Assembly: GCF_033568475.1 (NCBI RefSeq)
Contig: NW_027331831.1
Coordinates: 4,402,001-4,466,000 of the forward strand
Direction of reading: 5' to 3'
From: Henckelia pumila
Taxonomy: Eukaryota > Streptophyta > Magnoliopsida > Lamiales > Gesneriaceae
Length of the DNA stretch: 64,000 nt
Positions 24,389 to 36,063 of the stretch are shown here, piece after piece (the first letter of the stretch is position 1; the number at the start of each line of letters is the position of its first letter). Both the position numbers and the translations under genes were made by a program. Under the pieces are notes generated by a model. It had not been told where the DNA came from and made no database searches. It was given only the letters and a program-made list of their open reading frames with translations.

Positions 24389-24745
24389 TATAACTTAAAT
24401 TTGAAAACCTAGATGCAAAAAATTTAAAGTATATTTACTTTAAAAAAATTTATTTTTAAAAATCAAAATTCTACAAAATAAATATTAAATAACGAAAATA
24501 TATTATATCAATATACAATATATTATTTTCAAACATATAATATATAAAAATATATTAAATTTTCTTAATTTTATTTTAAAATAATAATAACAAAAAATTT
24601 CGGGTAATTTAAATCAATTCGGCTTGACCTGAATGAAACCTGTTTAATTTTTTCGGTTAGCTTTCGGGTCTAATCCAAATCCAAAAACCTCCCAACCCAA
24701 ACCTCATATTTTTCGGATCCATTGACGGAATTGGTCGATGCACAG

Positions 24746-24801
24746 TGTCCGAATGGGATAGCAACGACCCGAATCTTGTTACAGATCAAATGATTTGACC
24801 T
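24746..24801 (+). repeat. Interspersed repeat core, copy A (partner at 50004)
   Basis: The core beginning TGTCCGAATGGGATAGCAAC matches 26 of 30 bases with 50004-50033. Similarity continues more weakly through an ATGAT-TGA-CT segment to about 24801. Both copies lie on the plus strand in gene-free DNA. The family is not recognised. Confidence 0.55.
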
Positions 24802-27800
24802 GCAAAATTAATCTTGGTGGTACCAGCATCGACCCTTCCCCATTGACGTTGGGTAGCTGGATTGAGTTCATTTGACAACCCGTCAGAATGTCACAAATGC
24901 AATACAAGCATCAAATTATATATATATTTTTGGAAAGAAATAATATGCTAAAATTTATTTATATTATCTATTTCAAAAACCCTCCAACGGCAGTCGACCT
25001 TCATCATGTGACCACTGAATTTATAGGGAAGGTTTTGAATTTGATCGATGCTAGCCCGATATAAACCCGAGCCCGAAGTTGGCGGTATGGATTACTTGGT
25101 GCTGTCGGAAGTCATTGGACCTCGAGGATTTGCTGATGTTTTTTTGCATGATGAGATTGGAGAAGAAAATGAAAAAAAGGTCGCATTTTGAGGTGATTAT
25201 TGTTGAGTTCTCCACCAATTTATCTTGATTTTGTAGCCAGGGATTCTGGGAAATTAAGGTCAGGATTGTTGAACCCAAACGTTACTCTGTGGCTGTGGAA
25301 ATCAAGGAACTTGTACAGAGGTGAACCGAATTTAATGTAATCTGATATGTTATACAAACGATTGATAAAATGAATGAATACTCAGGATTCAATCTGTGAA
25401 CCAAATTTATTGTGTAATCATGTGAAAACATAACGCACTCGATAGACTTTAGGTCCACCTCTGTAATCGGATTTTGATGCGAGTGTTGTTAAGATTTCTT
25501 TGTGGTTGTGACAAGTAAAATGAAGTGGAGGAGATGCCAGGTTGTGATCTCGGGTAATTGTAGGGGACACTAATGCAGCTCGATTTTACATATCAGTTAA
25601 TGAGTCTTTTGGTTTATTTGAATCTAGGGGACAAATGGAAAGTTAGTAGACTTCTCGAACATGTAAATCATGGGATTGAGTACGGGGATCTCGAGTCCAT
25701 GGGGATAACATGTTAGGAGTCAACTAAGACACGGTTTTATTTGTTGAGTTTTATTTTTATTGACTGACGTTGGACGATGCGGTGAAGTTATATTACAGTT
25801 TCATAAATCGATGAACTTTTAGGTTTTCATGGGATGGAGGAAATAGAGATGCTGAGGATAAGCTTTTTTCAGAGTATGGTGAATCCACATCACAAAATTG
25901 TGAACATTGAAGATTTGGATGCATTTTTATCTCACAGGAGAATCCTCGGGCACCTTTTATTATCACCTTTGTAATGGAGAGTTACATAATTCTTAAAAGC
26001 CTACATGTTGTGAGCCTGTGCTCAGGGTTCACTAAGTCTCAGCCCTTAGGCCACAGGCAGTCTTTTAATGATGCTTGCACTTGAAGAATAAATCCTCAAC
26101 CTTGGGCCTAAGTTGCCTTTTAAGCACACCTTATATGTAGGGATAGTAAAGACAAGATAAAATAAAATATAATAGTCATTTATTCTACTTTTTTTTTTGA
26201 GGAACTCATTTAGTCTACTGATAAACTAATGTTTATTAATTTTATTTTCATTTAATGGTTTGTAAAATGCATATTAGATTATATGCAACAGAATTTTCTC
26301 GGATATTTAGATTTTAGCATATTATCCTTTGGAGAATTGGAGTGTGTAACATCATTGAAGTGCATACCTTTTGACTTGTACCATAGTGCACCTTGTGCTT
26401 CTAATAAAGTAAGGATCATGGAGTAACTTACCAATAGTGAAGGGTTGAAAAAGAGATCTTGTGTTGTGCGTTATTTTGTTGAAAATGCGAGTTTCACAAC
26501 CTAAATTTTTGAATCATGGGCCCACCCCTGGTAAGAGCAATGATATTCATATTTTGAATGTTTGCTCTAGGCTCAAGTTTTGGGTGATTCACTGCAAATG
26601 TGTATTGGAAATGGATGGATCAGGAACAAGCTTTTGGAGTGATTATGGAGCATGCATATGCTCCCGATGCGTGGGATAGACTTGTTGATGGAGTGAGACA
26701 AGTTGCCCCAACACAGGTTATTACTGGTACTCTGGTACATGTTTCATAACTTTGCTGCAGTTACTCCTTTCTGAAATTTATTGGGGGTAAATTGTGAACA
26801 CCACCAAATATCTTTTTTATGAAACCAATTAGGTAAAAACTCTCCTTGGTATTAAATTTGATGCTGAAGCCACATTGTAAAATATCACGAGTGAAAATCC
26901 TCCTATTAAATTTGTAGTTAAAAATCTTGGGCAAATTTAATGAGAGAAAACCCCGAACGTGTTACTGAATTTATAGTTAAAACCCCCAATCGATAAATCT
27001 TTCGTTGCACATGTGTTTTTAAAGCGTTTACACATAATGTTGAAAACCAAAAGATTAAAGTCGAGAGTAACATTTGGCATGTAGTAAAAATATGTGTTTC
27101 TTTCTCCCCCTCAATTTTAGCAAAATAACCCTGTAAAACTAATTGAAACTTTTATGCAGTTTTCAGCTTCAAGTATAAAGTCACAGAAGGTGTTTAGCTC
27201 ATTGATTTTTCATTGACGGGTTTCAGTGGATTTCCAAAAATGTAAGGGTGGTTTTGCAATTTATCCAATTTATTGTCATCAACTGATATTTTGAAGAATT
27301 GTAAATCAAGATAATCAACCTGAGCAGGAAAAATATCAAGATACTTAAATTCTATGATTTTGAGCAGTAAAATTACTGTTTTGAGGTGCACAGATAGCTT
27401 AGTAATTGAAAGTTCACATTTTTGGCAGGGACTAATTTCTTTCTAGGCAAAGTAGCTTTAGTGTGCATGTGTAGGTAGTTAAAAATACGATTCTTTTCCC
27501 CTTTCCTCCCTATCACGTGTTACATGTGGAAATGTTAACTACGCTCCTAAATTTAATTCTTATTCCATTCCAGGATTCATACAAGTGAAATATAGATAAA
27601 AATAATAAAAATGGAAAGCAAAACCCATAAAAGAAGGCAAAAGGAGAGGGATACATTTGCCATGACAAGCAGCACTTTCCTTTCCTGACATGAAAAATGT
27701 AAGTGAGTTGACGGTATTGGAGTAAGAACAATTGCTAATTTTTGTTGGAAACTAGAAAATAAAGACAGTAGATTAACTTGGATTATAAAAAGTTAAAAAT

Positions 27801-29100
27801 ATGCAATCCGGAGCAAATAGACATTTTGACTCAGGAGAGTGAAAAACGTTTTCTAGTAACATTCGGTAAGACAAAAGGTTGGTGAATGCATCATGTATAT
27901 AATTTGAGCAAATTACATGTTTGAGGCGATGCGTGTTTAGATAAGGTAACATGGTTGCCAAATAATCTGGCATAATTGTATTCATACCGTAACTGTGATA
28001 TTCCTCTTCCAACCCCGCTACATCCGATTCACCTGTTCAATTTCCATCCAAATACGAAAAAAAAAACAGTCTCCATTTTGAGATACTTTCACTCATTAAA
28101 GTCATATCATTTTATTCCCTTTACATAGTGAATGCTAAGAAGTAATGCTTTGCAGAAAGAAAGCTGCAGCTTCAACCGTAACCCAGAGAAGGGAGAAATT
28201 GTAAAGATTTTACCCGAGGAAAAGAGTCATTTCTTGTACGTATTATAACATTTAATCTAGTCTGCCCATAACAAGAAGGGAAGAATACTTCTTTTGATTT
28301 CTATGCCTTCATCAGGGTTCTGTCTCCTCTTCTCCTTTAGCTTTTATTGGATGTCTTTTGCTGCTGTGCATTTTAGGTGTCAAATTTTGTCATTGTTGAG
28401 ATTTTGATCATTCAATTATTATTTGTTTAAACAGATAAGTTGGTGTCTTCTCTTGTGATATATTTTTTTGCTGATCGGATATTTTATTTGCTTGATGACG
28501 GGGATGGTTCAATCTTTGTTTTTCTCAATTTTACCCCATGTCAATACATTGCCATGTTTCGCTTAGGGTAATATTTCTTGTCTTGGAGGTCGAATAGGTA
28601 CGGATCGCCTTGGCATATAATACCTAAAAAAGCAAGGAAGAGGGTGAAATTTACGTTTCCAGATGATTACATGATTAAATCAATGGCTTAGCTATTCCTT
28701 AATGAGATTACTTCCAACTTTTAAAAAAAGTGCATTTAAAATTAGATTTTAGCCTTTAAAAAATATGAAGTAATATTTACTTTTTTGAAAATGTTGTTTG
28801 TCTTGAACCCGGACATGGGGTCTTGTTCTGGTTAAAAGCGTTGCATTAGTTGAGAAGGAGACTGCAATCTAAGACGCCCATCCTGTAAACCAAATTTGTA
28901 TGTGATTTGATTAGAAAGGTCAACAAATTCGTGGTGAATACCTTGTGGGCTTGAATTTCATTCTGGAACAAATGAGTTCAATCTTTGAAACGACTCTGTA
29001 TCCTAATCAGTGGCCATATATTAATTGGGTCCCAGACTTTCCTGGTTTTGGGTTCCTAGTTTACTTCAGTTAGCATTTTTATTGACCATGGTTCTTGAAT
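24802..29100. other. Intergenic region with possible relics of coding sequence
   Basis: No complete gene was found over about 4.3 kb. The base composition is less AT-rich than the flanking transposon zones, and one exon-like fragment (26588-26716) is described separately. The part from about 28100 to 29116 is likely leader and intron sequence of the gene at 29133, since an acceptor-like TTGGTTGTAG lies just before that start. Confidence 0.45.
26588..26716 (+). pseudogene. Exon-like coding fragment, product unrecognised
   Basis: An open stretch of 43 codons ends exactly at ACACAG/GTTATT, a good splice donor. From the ATG at 26615 it reads MDQEQAFGVIMEHAYAPDAW followed by DRLVDGVRQVAPTQ. The residue composition looks like real protein, unlike the AT-driven frames nearby. 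No matching downstream exon was identified. Joining it directly to the acceptor before 29133 would meet a stop almost at once. It may be a first exon of an unresolved gene or a relic. Confidence 0.3.
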
Positions 29101-29132
29101 GCGTATGTTTGGTTGTAGGCTCTGGCTTGAAA

Positions 29133-30209
29133 ATGAACAAAGGCAGTGACAAGCAGTTTCAGAATCGATGGGATTTTAGACGAAGAGAGGACGATGCAGA
29201 TTCCTCTAGCGATGATTCCAAATCCAAATCAGGCGCCGAGGCTGAAGACCGGAAACGTGAGCTATTTTCTAATTTAGCTGTGCCTGAAAATATTGAAGTG
29301 CTTGCAACTCCAAGATTTCAGCAGGATAATGAGCTTGATCACAATAAAGATGTTCATGTCCTGTCGGAGAAAACTGCTAAAAAAAGAGTCAAACCAACCA
29401 AGAAGAAGAAGAAGGATCCACAGTTGGAGAAAAGGAAGAAAAGCCCGATTGAGGAAAAGAAGACAAAGAGAAAACCGAAGAAAAGCCCACTTAAGGAAAA
29501 GAAGACTAGGAGGAGAAACACGAACGCCCAGGAGAAGAAAATGTCTGAAAATCTAAAGATTTTCACGAATTCGTTAGTTCAAGAACTTAAAGTTGCTAGA
29601 GAAAACATGTTTGCGCAGATGAAAGAAGAAATGAGAAAGATGATGGCTTGCCGGTCATCTTCAGGGCCAAGAACTAATCGTTTCAATGGATTGACGGGGC
29701 GATGCTTCAAAAGCAATGTGGATCTGAAAACCGCAAAAACCAATGGATTATCTTCCATTCTACCAAATGAATTGAATCACGTCGTTTCTTCCCCATACTT
29801 GACTCTGCCTACTGTCGGGATGAAACCACAACTTCAAAGCAATGTCGTGCCTTCAAATGATTGTATTCGTGAAGCCACACCTAAGATCAACACAGGCTCG
29901 GATGTGGATATCCGGAAATTGATGAATTCGAAGAACCATGATGGATTTCCAGCATTCCATCCGACAGAAACACAACTTGGAAGTTGTTCTCTGATTAGTT
30001 GCCAAAATTCAGGCCACAATCTCTCTCAAACCACGAGCGTTGGACTCAGGTTTCCAGTTCCAGGACTTCATCAGGTTATGGATAATGGTTCTGACATGTC
30101 AACCTTAACCGAAGACTGCGGATTAGGTCCGAGAATGAACGGAAGCGTCGCAAAGTTTCTAGAAGGAAATCCAGCGTTTTCAAGAATGCAGTTCAACAAA
30201 AGGGCATAA
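29133..30209 (+). CDS. Lysine-rich, probably nuclear protein of unknown function
   Basis: From ATG 29133 the frame encodes 358 aa. I prefer this start to the ATG at 29025, because the intervening 108 bases end in GTTTGGTTGTAG, a typical splice acceptor, and would encode an unlikely hydrophobic leader. Residues 1-45 are charged, with a serine/aspartate patch (DADSSSDDSKSK). Residues 80-136 are strongly basic with several possible nuclear signals and a 15-residue repeat built on KSP-I/L-x-EKKT. Residues 138-172 form a probable amphipathic helix or coiled coil (LVQELKVARENMF, QMKEEMRKMM). The rest is serine/asparagine-rich and probably disordered. No catalytic domain or DNA-binding fold is visible and I do not recognise the family. 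Codon use and length support a real gene; 3' untranslated sequence probably runs to about 30560. Confidence 0.8.
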   Translation: MNKGSDKQFQNRWDFRRREDDADSSSDDSKSKSGAEAEDRKRELFSNLAVPENIEVLATPRFQQDNELDHNKDVHVLSEKTAKKRVKPTKKKKKDPQLEKRKKSPIEEKKTKRKPKKSPLKEKKTRRRNTNAQEKKMSENLKIFTNSLVQELKVARENMFAQMKEEMRKMMACRSSSGPRTNRFNGLTGRCFKSNVDLKTAKTNGLSSILPNELNHVVSSPYLTLPTVGMKPQLQSNVVPSNDCIREATPKINTGSDVDIRKLMNSKNHDGFPAFHPTETQLGSCSLISCQNSGHNLSQTTSVGLRFPVPGLHQVMDNGSDMSTLTEDCGLGPRMNGSVAKFLEGNPAFSRMQFNKRA

Positions 30210-30559
30210 GCAGTGACATGGGTTGTGAAAAGGTTAAGGAATTTCGAGTTGGGGAGGTTTCAAATCGAGCTTGAGAAATTTGTGGTAGTTATTTTTTCCG
30301 TTATTAAGATCCCCTCTTTGTGTGTTCTTTTATTCCCTGAATTGAAGTTTTTTTTTAAAAATTTGAATTAATGTTGGATTTGGTTTTAAAATGCTTGTGG
30401 TGGTGCAAAAGTTAGAGATCTGCTGTGGAAGCTGAAGATTAAAGTTTTAACTTTTATGTTGGGCAATATGTGTTTATTTTTCAGTTTCGCGAGAATTTTG
30501 AAGAGCAACTGAAACATTCCATCGGATTCTAACGTCTCATTGTACGTCTTACGAGCTTG

Positions 30560-31272
30560 TATAGTCCTTTTTCTTTTTTCTTTTTTTTTTCAATTTTGTC
30601 AAGTAATTATTAAAACTGAAAAAGTGATAAAATGATAATTATAATATTTATAAAGTAAAAAAAAATAATTGCTTAAAATTGTAAAGTGGTATTTGTGGAA
30701 ATTGCTAAAGGGTGACATTGCAATTAAAAATAAGATCATACCAAATATACCAAAGGTTCGTATATATTAAGCTAAGCCTTAATATATGATAATAGATATT
30801 CTGCAACTAAACCTCAATCGATGTGGTGAAGCTTCTTCTTTTGTCTTTCTTGTTCTGGACCACACACAAGATAACAAATGCTTCTTTTTATATTATAAAA
30901 TTGAATTTGTATGCAATTTTTTCTTGCAACGGAATGGAAAATTTCTCTTCTTATAAATACTTCATTAAGGGTTACGTTTAAGACGAGTCATTTACATTCA
31001 TCGTCCTTACACTTTTATGAATTTAAGACTTATCTTGTTTTTCAAGTATAAAAACTATAAATGATTTAAAAACGATTGAAAAAACTTTATTGCATGCATT
31101 TTGTCTCTAATTTTCCTCGTCTTTTTGGCATTTTTAAAAACGAATTTGGCTTACAATACTTATTATTTTGAGAGCAAATTTATACGTCTACATTACAATA
31201 TAATTAACGGGGAGAAAAACATAATTTAATAGGTTGCTACAACACCTTTTCTTGAACTGAAACAGTGAGCTA
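30560..31272. other. Intergenic spacer and promoter region of the PPR gene
   Basis: AT-rich sequence between the unknown gene and the PPR gene, with no frame of interest. The PPR start follows a leader-like stretch ending AACAGTGAGCTA. No clear TATA box was chosen. Confidence 0.5.
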
Positions 31273-34200
31273 ATGCCCCTTAGCTTTCGCGTCAAAGTCC
31301 AGCATCTCAAACCAAAGTTTCATTCCCTCAATCAACAAAACAAATTCTTGACTACCCAACTTGTGCAAGATTCTCACCTCCAGAGATCGCCCGCAGAAGA
31401 GCGCCACTTACACAATTATTTATCGAAGCTATGCTTGGAACAATGCAAGAAGATCCGGGGTCGTCAAGTGTTCGACGGGATGCCAGAAAGAATCTGTTCT
31501 TTAAAGACGGGCAAAGCTATCCATGCAAAGAGCCTGAAATTCGGTTTTTCAGCGGAAAGGGAGTTGGGGAATGCCATTTTGGATTTGTATGCCAAATGCG
31601 GACGTGCTGATTATGCTTTAGAGGTATTTTCCCACCTCAATGAAAGGGATGAATTAGCATGGAATTCCATCATGTTTATGTACTCAAGAAAAGGGTTGTT
31701 GAGTGGTGTGCTGGAGGCTTTTGGATCCATGAGGGGTTATGGGTTAGTGGGGAATCGGTTTACTTTTGCCACTGTTCTATCGGTTTGTGCTAAGTTGATG
31801 GACATGGAGCTTGGGAAGCAAGTGCATTGCGAGGTATTTAAAATGGGGCTCAACTCTGATGCATACTGTGAGGGTGCATTGATTGATATGTATGCCAAAT
31901 GTGGAAATATTTTCTGTGCCAGAAGTATATTTGATGATGTGTTGGAACCGGATATGGTTTCTTGGACTGCATTGATTTCGGGGTACGCTCAAGTTGGTTT
32001 GACCGAAGAGGCAATCAAAATATTTATGAAGATGCAAAGAGTAGGTCGCATGCCGGATCAGGTAGTGTTTGTGACTGTTTTAAATGCGTATGTAGGGCAA
32101 GGAAGACTTGATGATGCTTGGAATCTGTTTTCTCAAATGCGTAACCCAAGTGTTGTGGCTTGCAATGTAATGATTTCAGGGCATGCCAAAGGTGGTCATG
32201 AGGGAGAGGCTATCAAAATCTTCAAACATATGATGCAGTCTGGTGTTAAACCAACACGTTCAACTCTAGGAAGTGTGTTCAGCGCCATAGCCAGTGTTGC
32301 AAATTATGAATATGGCTTGCAGGTCCATGCTCAGGCGGTGAAGCAGGGGCTGGACTGTAATATATATGCAGGGAGTTCTTTGATTAACATGTATGCCAAA
32401 TGCAAGCATATGGAGTCGGCACATGCAGTTTTTGATGAATTACAAGAAAAAAATGATGTGATCTGGAATACATTGCTCAGAGGTTATGCTCAGAAAGGGG
32501 ATGCTCTTGAGGTTTTAAAGTTGTTTACCAATATGAGAATTTCTGGATTTCAACCAGATGAATATACCTACACTAGCATACTGAGTGCTTGTGCACACTT
32601 AGAGAATATGGTAATGGGCTGCCAGTTACATTCAATTATTGTCAAGAATATGTATGGACTGAATTTATATGTGGGAAATGCTTTGGTCGATATGTATGCC
32701 AAATGTGGGGCTCTGCCCGATGCTAGGAAACAATTTGAACTGATCAGCAATCGAGATCATGTTTCATGGAATGCAATTATTGTTGGTTACGTGAGGGATG
32801 AACGAGAAGAAGAAGCATTTTATCTTTTTCGCCGGATGGTATCCGAGGGGATTGAACCTGATGAGGTATCTATGGCTAGCATACTCAGTGCTGCTGCAAA
32901 CTTGCAGGATCTTGCTAAGGGGAGGCAGGTTCATTGTTTTCTGGTCAAACATGGTTTAGAAGAAGGCCTTTACAGTGGAAGCTCACTTATTGACATGTAT
33001 TGCAAGTGTGGGATAGTGGCAGCTGCGAGTGAAGTTTTCTCTTGCATGCCTCAATTAAGTGTGGTTTGCATAAATGCTTTGATTTCTGGTTATGCTCGAG
33101 TGAATATAGTTACAGCAGTAACTATTTTTAAGTCTATGCTTTCTGAAGGACTGCAACCGTCAGAAATCACTTTTGCTACCCTTCTAGAGGCGTGTTCTGA
33201 TAATACTTATTTGCCTCTCGGATGGCAAATCCACTGTTCTGTTATAAAGCTTGGCCTATCATTTTATGACGAATTTTTAGTCGTCTCTCTATTGGGTATG
33301 TACATGAATGCTCAAGTAATTACTGATGCTATTGAACTTTTCTCTGAGCTCCCTTGTCCAAAAAGCACAGTCATGTGGACTGTCCTGATATCTGGGAGCA
33401 CTGATAATGACTATGGTGAGGAGGCATTACGTTGGTACCAAGAAATGCGTATTCATAATGTCATGCCAGACCAAGCAACGTTTGCAAGCGTCCTTAGAGC
33501 ATGCTCGAAATTAGCTTCCTTAGATGAAGGTAGGAGAATCCACTCTATCATCTTTCATATTGGTTATGACGAAGATGAGGTTACAGCAAGTGCTCTGGTG
33601 GATATGTATGCAAAATGTGGAGATGTAAAAAGTTCGGCCCTAGTTTTTGGGGCAATGGCTAGCAAAAAAGATATTATTTTGTGGAATTCAATGATTGTTG
33701 GATATGCCAAAAATGGTTTTGCCGAAAATGCTCTGAAGATCTTTGATGAGATGAAGCAAGAGAATGTGCTACCTGATGAAATCACGTTCCTTGGTGTTCT
33801 AACTGCATGTAGCCATGCAGGGATGGTATCTGAAGGTCAAGAATTATACGATAGCATGATAAATCATTATCGGGTTAGTCCAAGGGTAGATCATTGTGCC
33901 TGCATGATTGATCTTTTTGGGCGTTGGGGTTTTCTGATGGAGGCGGAAAACTTTATCAATAGACTGGACTTTGAGCCTGATTCTATGATTTGGGCCACAT
34001 ATCTTAACGCGTGCAGGTTGCATGGGGATGACATAAGGGGCCAGCGAGCGGCTGAAAAGCTTATTCATTTGGAACCTCAGGATTCTTCTCCTTATGTGCT
34101 GCTTTCCAATATGTATGCAGCATCAGGCAACTGGGAAGGTGTTAATTTTGTGAGGAAAAAGATGAATGAAAGAGGAGTACAAAAATTTCCTGGATGTAGT

Positions 34201-34380
34201 TGGATAGTTGTGGAACAGAAAACTAATTACTTTGTTTCTGGTGATAAATGTCATCCTAATGATGATGAAATAATTGCACTTTTGAAAGATCTGGCTACAC
34301 TGATGAAAGATGAAGGCTATGTTTGCGACTCTGTATATATTGTGCTCGATGAAGTTAGAGATTGTAACCTGCCCGGTTGA
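31273..34380 (+). CDS. PLS-class pentatricopeptide repeat protein, E/E+ type, At3g09040 (MEF12)-like
   Basis: A single intronless frame encodes 1035 aa. The N-terminal 60 residues are basic and hydroxyl-rich, suiting an organelle presequence. Tandem PPR motifs then run to about residue 870, with many copies of the hallmark LIDMYAKCG, W-N-x-I-GYA and PDE-TF-SVL-AC patterns. The C-terminus has the E motif (EPQDSSPYVLLSNMYA) and an E+ segment (YFVSGDKCHP) but no DYW deaminase, so editing would need a DYW partner. Such proteins bind organelle RNA base by base and specify C-to-U editing sites. The whole length resembles, from memory, Arabidopsis At3g09040 (about 1028 aa), reported as mitochondrial editing factor MEF12. 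That assignment rests on recall, while the PPR-E+ class is seen directly. Confidence 0.95.
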   Translation: MPLSFRVKVQHLKPKFHSLNQQNKFLTTQLVQDSHLQRSPAEERHLHNYLSKLCLEQCKKIRGRQVFDGMPERICSLKTGKAIHAKSLKFGFSAERELGNAILDLYAKCGRADYALEVFSHLNERDELAWNSIMFMYSRKGLLSGVLEAFGSMRGYGLVGNRFTFATVLSVCAKLMDMELGKQVHCEVFKMGLNSDAYCEGALIDMYAKCGNIFCARSIFDDVLEPDMVSWTALISGYAQVGLTEEAIKIFMKMQRVGRMPDQVVFVTVLNAYVGQGRLDDAWNLFSQMRNPSVVACNVMISGHAKGGHEGEAIKIFKHMMQSGVKPTRSTLGSVFSAIASVANYEYGLQVHAQAVKQGLDCNIYAGSSLINMYAKCKHMESAHAVFDELQEKNDVIWNTLLRGYAQKGDALEVLKLFTNMRISGFQPDEYTYTSILSACAHLENMVMGCQLHSIIVKNMYGLNLYVGNALVDMYAKCGALPDARKQFELISNRDHVSWNAIIVGYVRDEREEEAFYLFRRMVSEGIEPDEVSMASILSAAANLQDLAKGRQVHCFLVKHGLEEGLYSGSSLIDMYCKCGIVAAASEVFSCMPQLSVVCINALISGYARVNIVTAVTIFKSMLSEGLQPSEITFATLLEACSDNTYLPLGWQIHCSVIKLGLSFYDEFLVVSLLGMYMNAQVITDAIELFSELPCPKSTVMWTVLISGSTDNDYGEEALRWYQEMRIHNVMPDQATFASVLRACSKLASLDEGRRIHSIIFHIGYDEDEVTASALVDMYAKCGDVKSSALVFGAMASKKDIILWNSMIVGYAKNGFAENALKIFDEMKQENVLPDEITFLGVLTACSHAGMVSEGQELYDSMINHYRVSPRVDHCACMIDLFGRWGFLMEAENFINRLDFEPDSMIWATYLNACRLHGDDIRGQRAAEKLIHLEPQDSSPYVLLSNMYAASGNWEGVNFVRKKMNERGVQKFPGCSWIVVEQKTNYFVSGDKCHPNDDEIIALLKDLATLMKDEGYVCDSVYIVLDEVRDCNLPG

Positions 34381-35559
34381 TGAGGAAGGGCACAGAGATT
34401 GCTCTCTGCTCCGGACTAATTGATGTACTAACCATGGTGCTTTGTTGTTATTATGATCGATCACCCTTCTGATTATTCAACTGTTGTGCTTTTATTTATA
34501 TCTTAGCAATACCAAGCTCGTCATATATTATTCAACTGTTTTGTGAGAATTGACAAGCCCAAATTATATTACACTATTGTTTTTATTAATTTATCTTCAC
34601 ACTGATCTGGCTATATTCATCTGAACATCACAGTTATTCATTGCATATTATTGTTTTATGCTAGATTCACCGAGGGCTCGGGGATAAACAAAATTCCAAA
34701 GAAAAGTCACCAATTCGGATGCCACATGGATGGACCTCGAGAACATGTCTAAAGAATCTGGATGAAAGTATGAAACATCGAAAAATTTGGCTGAGAATCC
34801 ACAGATCCATGTGCTAGGTACCCTGGTTAATCCACAAAGCCATGCTATGTCTCAGTCATGGAAATCGTGCTGAACTTCAAAGCTGAGAAGGAAAGGGGCA
34901 CACCCTCATTCCCCCCAACCATGTTTCCAACAAATAAAGCTGTGCACGTCTGCTGGTGGATTGCAGATGAGCAAAACATGATGAAATAATGAAGACAAGC
35001 ACAGAGCATATACACAATGGACTTGGCACAATCCAGCCTACGGGTCCATGTGATCCAATTCAAAAAGGGAAAATATAAATTGAGAAGGGAGGAATTAGTT
35101 TTGGGGGATTTTTTGTAACTTGAAAGTGGCGGCTAAGGGGCAGTGTTTACACGCTGAGATGAGATCTTATTTATGTTTCTGATTCTAAACATTTGTTTAG
35201 ATATTTGTTTTTCAATCCATGGAATACTTTTTTTTTAAAAAAAAAATATTATGTTGTGTTTCTGTACTCACTATTGCTTGAAGTTATTAAATAAGTTAAG
35301 TTTTTGCATTATTGTTATTTTAATCAAATTATTCTTTTCGTTGTTATTACTATCATTACAAGAATATATTTTTTTAGAAATAAAGAAATCATATATATTA
35401 TTATTGTTAATATGATTTATGAATATAATAATAACTATATTTTTTTTAAAAATATATAAATATCTCAATAAATCCCATTCACTTTCCACTGTCATTAGAG
35501 ATTTGCCTATAATCCTACAATCCTGCATATACTAGGCCTTGAAATTTCTCTATTTTATT
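34381..35559. other. 3' flank of the PPR gene and intergenic DNA
   Basis: The first 150 bases are likely 3' untranslated sequence. The minus-strand frame at 34845-35063 lies in a less AT-rich patch but has no recognisable motif or splice context. I find no gene here. Confidence 0.5.
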
Positions 35560-36063
35560 TAGGGATGTAAATGAGACAAACAATTCACGAACAGTTTGGG
35601 TCTCGACTCGTTAAAAGCTTGTTCGAGCTCGTTTAATGAGGCTCGTTAAGACAAATGAACCAAGCTCGAACTTTACAATATTCGGCTCGTTAGCTCGTGA
35701 ACATGCTCGTGAACAAGCTCGTAAGTCATCTTTTATACGAAAAAATAATAGTATTGATATTTAATTTATAAATTTACACTTTACTTATGAAAAATATTGA
35801 AAAATATATAAAAATTAATTTATTAGAATAAAATTACAAATTTTAATAATATTATTATATTTTTTCAAATATATAATTTAGTTTTTAATTAATTTAATGA
35901 ATATTTAAATTTATAATTTAAATATATTAAGTTCGTTTAGGCTCGATAAAAGCTCGGATAAGCTCGTGAGCCATGATTATATTCGTTAAATAAGCTCGGG
36001 CTCGGCTCGTTTATAAATGAACCGAGCTTGAACATTCAAAAGCTCGGCTCGGCTAGATCCCTA
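35560..36063. mobile_element. Non-autonomous hAT-like MITE upstream of the SPPL gene
   Basis: The ends are inverted: TAGGGATGTAAATGAG on the left and AGATCCCTA on the right. The flanks ATTTTATT (35552-35559) and ATTTTATC (36064-36071) match at seven of eight bases, fitting an hAT target duplication. Both subterminal regions are filled with AGCTCG repeats in opposite orientation (GAGCTCG, AGCTCGGCTCG), a layout known from other plant hAT MITEs. There is no coding sequence. It ends about 500 bases before the SPPL start codon. Confidence 0.8.

Noticed and set aside
29025-29132. N-terminal extension with a signal-peptide look upstream of the lysine-rich protein
   Set aside because: The stretch ends in a polypyrimidine tract and TTGTAG acceptor, so it is better explained as translated intron; a secreted form would not suit the basic nuclear-type protein.
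34845-35063. 72-codon minus-strand frame downstream of the PPR gene
   Set aside because: No start context, domain or splice sites; more likely a chance frame in a less AT-rich patch.
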